DNA from: Planctomycetota bacterium
GTDB taxonomy: Bacteria; Planctomycetota; Phycisphaerae; WQYP01
DNA length: 7,710 nt
Assembly: GCA_021852245.1 (NCBI GenBank)
Contig: JAJZNY010000266.1
Coordinates: 1 to 7,710 of the forward strand
Direction of reading: 5' to 3'
Positions within the stretch are counted from its first letter, which is position 1. Every line of letters begins with the position of its first letter. Positions 6,909 through 7,710 of the stretch are shown here, in pieces. The notes below the pieces were generated by a model, which was not told the origin of the DNA, ran no database searches, and saw only the letters and a program-made list of their open reading frames with translations. A program made the position numbers and the translations under genes.

Positions 6909-6954
6909 GGGACCCGGTCACGATGGCGGCCAATCCGCCGGATGACTGGGACCC
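6909..6954 (-). promoter_or_regulatory. Nested stem-loop in the probable rpmF leader
   Basis: On the minus strand, two copies of GGGTCCC (6954-6948 and 6915-6909) can pair with each other through six G-C pairs around one central U-U mismatch. Inside them GTCA (6946-6943) pairs with TGAC (6920-6917), and further in GGCGG (6939-6935) pairs with CCGCC (6929-6925) around a 5-base loop. After 8 bases comes a run of six T (6900-6895). The element lies 77 bases before the rpmF ATG and downstream of the candidate promoter. It could be an attenuator or an autoregulatory ribosomal-protein leader, or a terminator for the upstream gene; the distance to the T-run is long for a standard terminator. Confidence 0.45.
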
Positions 6955-6961
6955 TGCCCTG

Positions 6962-6975
6962 ACGCCTCATGGCGT
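6962..6975 (-). promoter_or_regulatory. Short perfect hairpin in the rpmF upstream region
   Basis: ACGCC and GGCGT form a perfect 5-base-pair stem around a 4-base loop, 7 bases before the nested stem-loop at 6909-6954 in the direction of transcription. It would be near the 5' end of a transcript from the candidate promoter at 6988-7016. Such short hairpins occur by chance. Confidence 0.25.
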
Positions 6976-6987
6976 TTAGGAGCAGAA

Positions 6988-7016
6988 AGGCTACGAAGAA
7001 ATTCGCTAAAAGTCAA
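6988..7016 (-). promoter_or_regulatory. Candidate sigma70-type promoter for the rpmF-plsX-fab operon
   Basis: On the minus strand, TTGACT (7016-7011, 5 of 6 to the -35 consensus) and TAGCCT (6993-6988, 3 of 6 to the -10 consensus) are spaced by 17 bases in an AT-rich patch. It is correctly placed to transcribe rpmF and the genes after it, with a leader of about 150 bases that would include the stem-loops at 6962-6975 and 6909-6954. The -10 box is weak. Confidence 0.4.
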
Positions 7017-7028
7017 GGATAATGTCGG

Positions 7029-7055
7029 GCCCAGCTCCGGCCGCTTCTGCTGGGC
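7029..7055 (-). terminator. Candidate stem-loop terminator after the His-rich protein gene
   Basis: GCCCAGC (7055-7049 on the minus strand) and GCTGGGC (7035-7029) form a perfect 7-base-pair GC-rich stem with a 13-base loop, starting 33 bases after the stop codon of the 7089-7643 gene and just before the candidate rpmF promoter. No T-run follows, so it is at best an imperfect intrinsic terminator or an RNA-stabilising hairpin. Confidence 0.35.
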
Positions 7056-7088
7056 AAGCCGGACCAGTGGGCGCGGAGGCCATATCGC

Positions 7089-7643
7089 CTACCCGTTGTG
7101 CAGGGCCATGAAAAACTGGGTTGCGGCAGCATGAAGCTGCGGGTTTCCGGATACCAGAGCATGGGCGATAAAGCCCGGCGCGTGCTGGGCCAGACCCCCG
7201 GGTCCCCAGCCGTGCCCGCCGTGAGGGCCATGAGGCCCGCCCGCCGATTGGTGTTGTTTTGCCCATTTTGCATGCATTTTTCGCATCATTCGGAAACGGG
7301 CTTTGGCCTGTTCGACGATTTCGTGTTGGACGGCGGGAGATGCCTGGGCGAATTCAAGCAAAAATGCCTCAAATCGCACCTGCATCTGTCGATGAAACGC
7401 CATTCGCTGGGCGCGGGTCATCTTCCGCCAGTTCACGCGGTGAAATCCACCCGCAGGAGGATGGAAAAATGGAAACTGCGGCACTTTACCCTTGTCGGCC
7501 GCCACAAGTTTCGCCACCGCCGCGTTTTCAGTCAGTTGGTTATTGGCGCCGGCACGGCCGATAAAATCCCAACCGAAGACCGCCGCCACCAAGACCAGCA
7601 AACTGGCCAGCAAAATGACATTGCGTTTTTGTTTCTTTTCCAT
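7089..7643 (-). CDS. Hypothetical membrane-anchored His/Gly-rich protein
   Basis: I do not recognise this 184-residue protein. It has a lysine/arginine-rich start (MEKKQKR) followed by one hydrophobic helix (about 9-24), so it is probably anchored in the membrane or secreted with the rest outside the cytoplasm; an uncleaved anchor seems likelier because no clear cleavage site is visible. Residues 72-130 are predicted helical, rich in Arg, Gln, Met and Phe. Residues 131-154 are a His/Gly/Pro-rich stretch with repeated HG pairs; there are 13 histidines in total, none paired with cysteine, which suggests possible metal binding but does not prove it. An AAGGA site 8 bases before the ATG supports the start. 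It lies upstream of rpmF in the same direction, but a 257-base gap with a stem-loop and a candidate promoter suggests a separate transcript. Spy/CpxP-like proteins were considered, but I see no LTxxQ motif. Confidence 0.75.
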   Translation of the reverse strand: MEKKQKRNVILLASLLVLVAAVFGWDFIGRAGANNQLTENAAVAKLVAADKGKVPQFPFFHPPAGGFHRVNWRKMTRAQRMAFHRQMQVRFEAFLLEFAQASPAVQHEIVEQAKARFRMMRKMHAKWAKQHQSAGGPHGPHGGHGWGPGGLAQHAPGFIAHALVSGNPQLHAAATQFFMALHNG

Positions 7644-7695
7644 GATGCCATTCCTTATAAACGCTCAGAAAGCCCAGCTTTCCAAACCACTATCA

Positions 7696-7710
7696 ATGCC
7701 ACGTCGGCAT
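7696..7710. repeat. Short inverted repeat at the window edge
   Basis: ATGCC and GGCAT flank a 5-base centre, 53 bases upstream of the His-rich protein gene. It could be an operator half-site pair, or the end of something outside the window. Bases 7644-7710 otherwise hold only the ribosome site of that gene and no recognisable promoter. Confidence 0.2.

Noticed and set aside
6832..6933. N-terminal extension of rpmF starting at 6933
   Set aside because: The extra 34 residues do not resemble L32, the upstream ATG lies inside the nested stem-loop, and the ATG at 6831 has a well-placed GGTGGAG site.
1..7710. Mobile element, CRISPR array, toxin-antitoxin, defence or biosynthetic novelty
   Set aside because: No transposase or integrase, no repeat-spacer pattern and no unfamiliar multi-gene cassette; the central genes are a standard fatty-acid operon, so a new system is not claimed.

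Overview
The window is a bacterial chromosomal segment in which every credible gene lies on the minus strand. It is GC-rich with AT-richer intergenic gaps. The core is a complete type II fatty-acid/phospholipid cluster, transcribed from high to low coordinates: rpmF (ribosomal protein L32), plsX, fabH, fabD, fabG, acpP and fabF. This is the classical bacterial order, and all diagnostic catalytic residues are present, so these look like functional housekeeping genes. The organism cannot be named from this alone. The zinc-ribbon L32, the mix of good and absent Shine-Dalgarno sites, and the general look of the proteins are compatible with Planctomycetota (for example Phycisphaerae), but that is a low-confidence impression.

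Layout from the 5' end of transcription: 7644-7710 is upstream DNA with no gene. 7089-7643 encodes a small membrane-anchored, histidine/glycine-rich protein that I do not recognise. 6832-7088 is a 257-base gap with a candidate terminator-like stem-loop, a candidate sigma70-type promoter and a nested stem-loop in the probable leader of rpmF. The rpmF-plsX-fabH-fabD-fabG genes follow at 25-93 base spacings. A 143-base AT-richer gap with a second candidate promoter and a strong ribosome site precedes acpP. A 106-base gap with a nested stem-loop separates acpP from fabF. After a further 144-base gap comes a YtiB-like beta-carbonic anhydrase, followed after only 3 bases by a partial gene running off the window edge. 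That gene encodes a protein with the CGCFG motif of MauE/DoxX-type membrane proteins.

How the genes work together: PlsX makes acyl-phosphate for phospholipid synthesis. FabD loads malonate onto AcpP. FabH makes the first acetoacetyl-ACP, FabG reduces the keto group, and FabF carries out later condensations. The condensing enzymes release CO2, and acetyl-CoA carboxylase (not here) needs bicarbonate, so the neighbouring carbonic anhydrase may have a metabolic link, though adjacency could be chance.

Most of the window is ordinary. The points worth a second look are the apparently half-length CGCFG membrane protein coupled to the carbonic anhydrase, the nested hairpin in the rpmF leader, the separate expression signals around acpP, and the unknown His-rich protein in the place where yceD (DUF177) often sits. 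I see no mobile element, CRISPR array, tRNA, rRNA or defence system.
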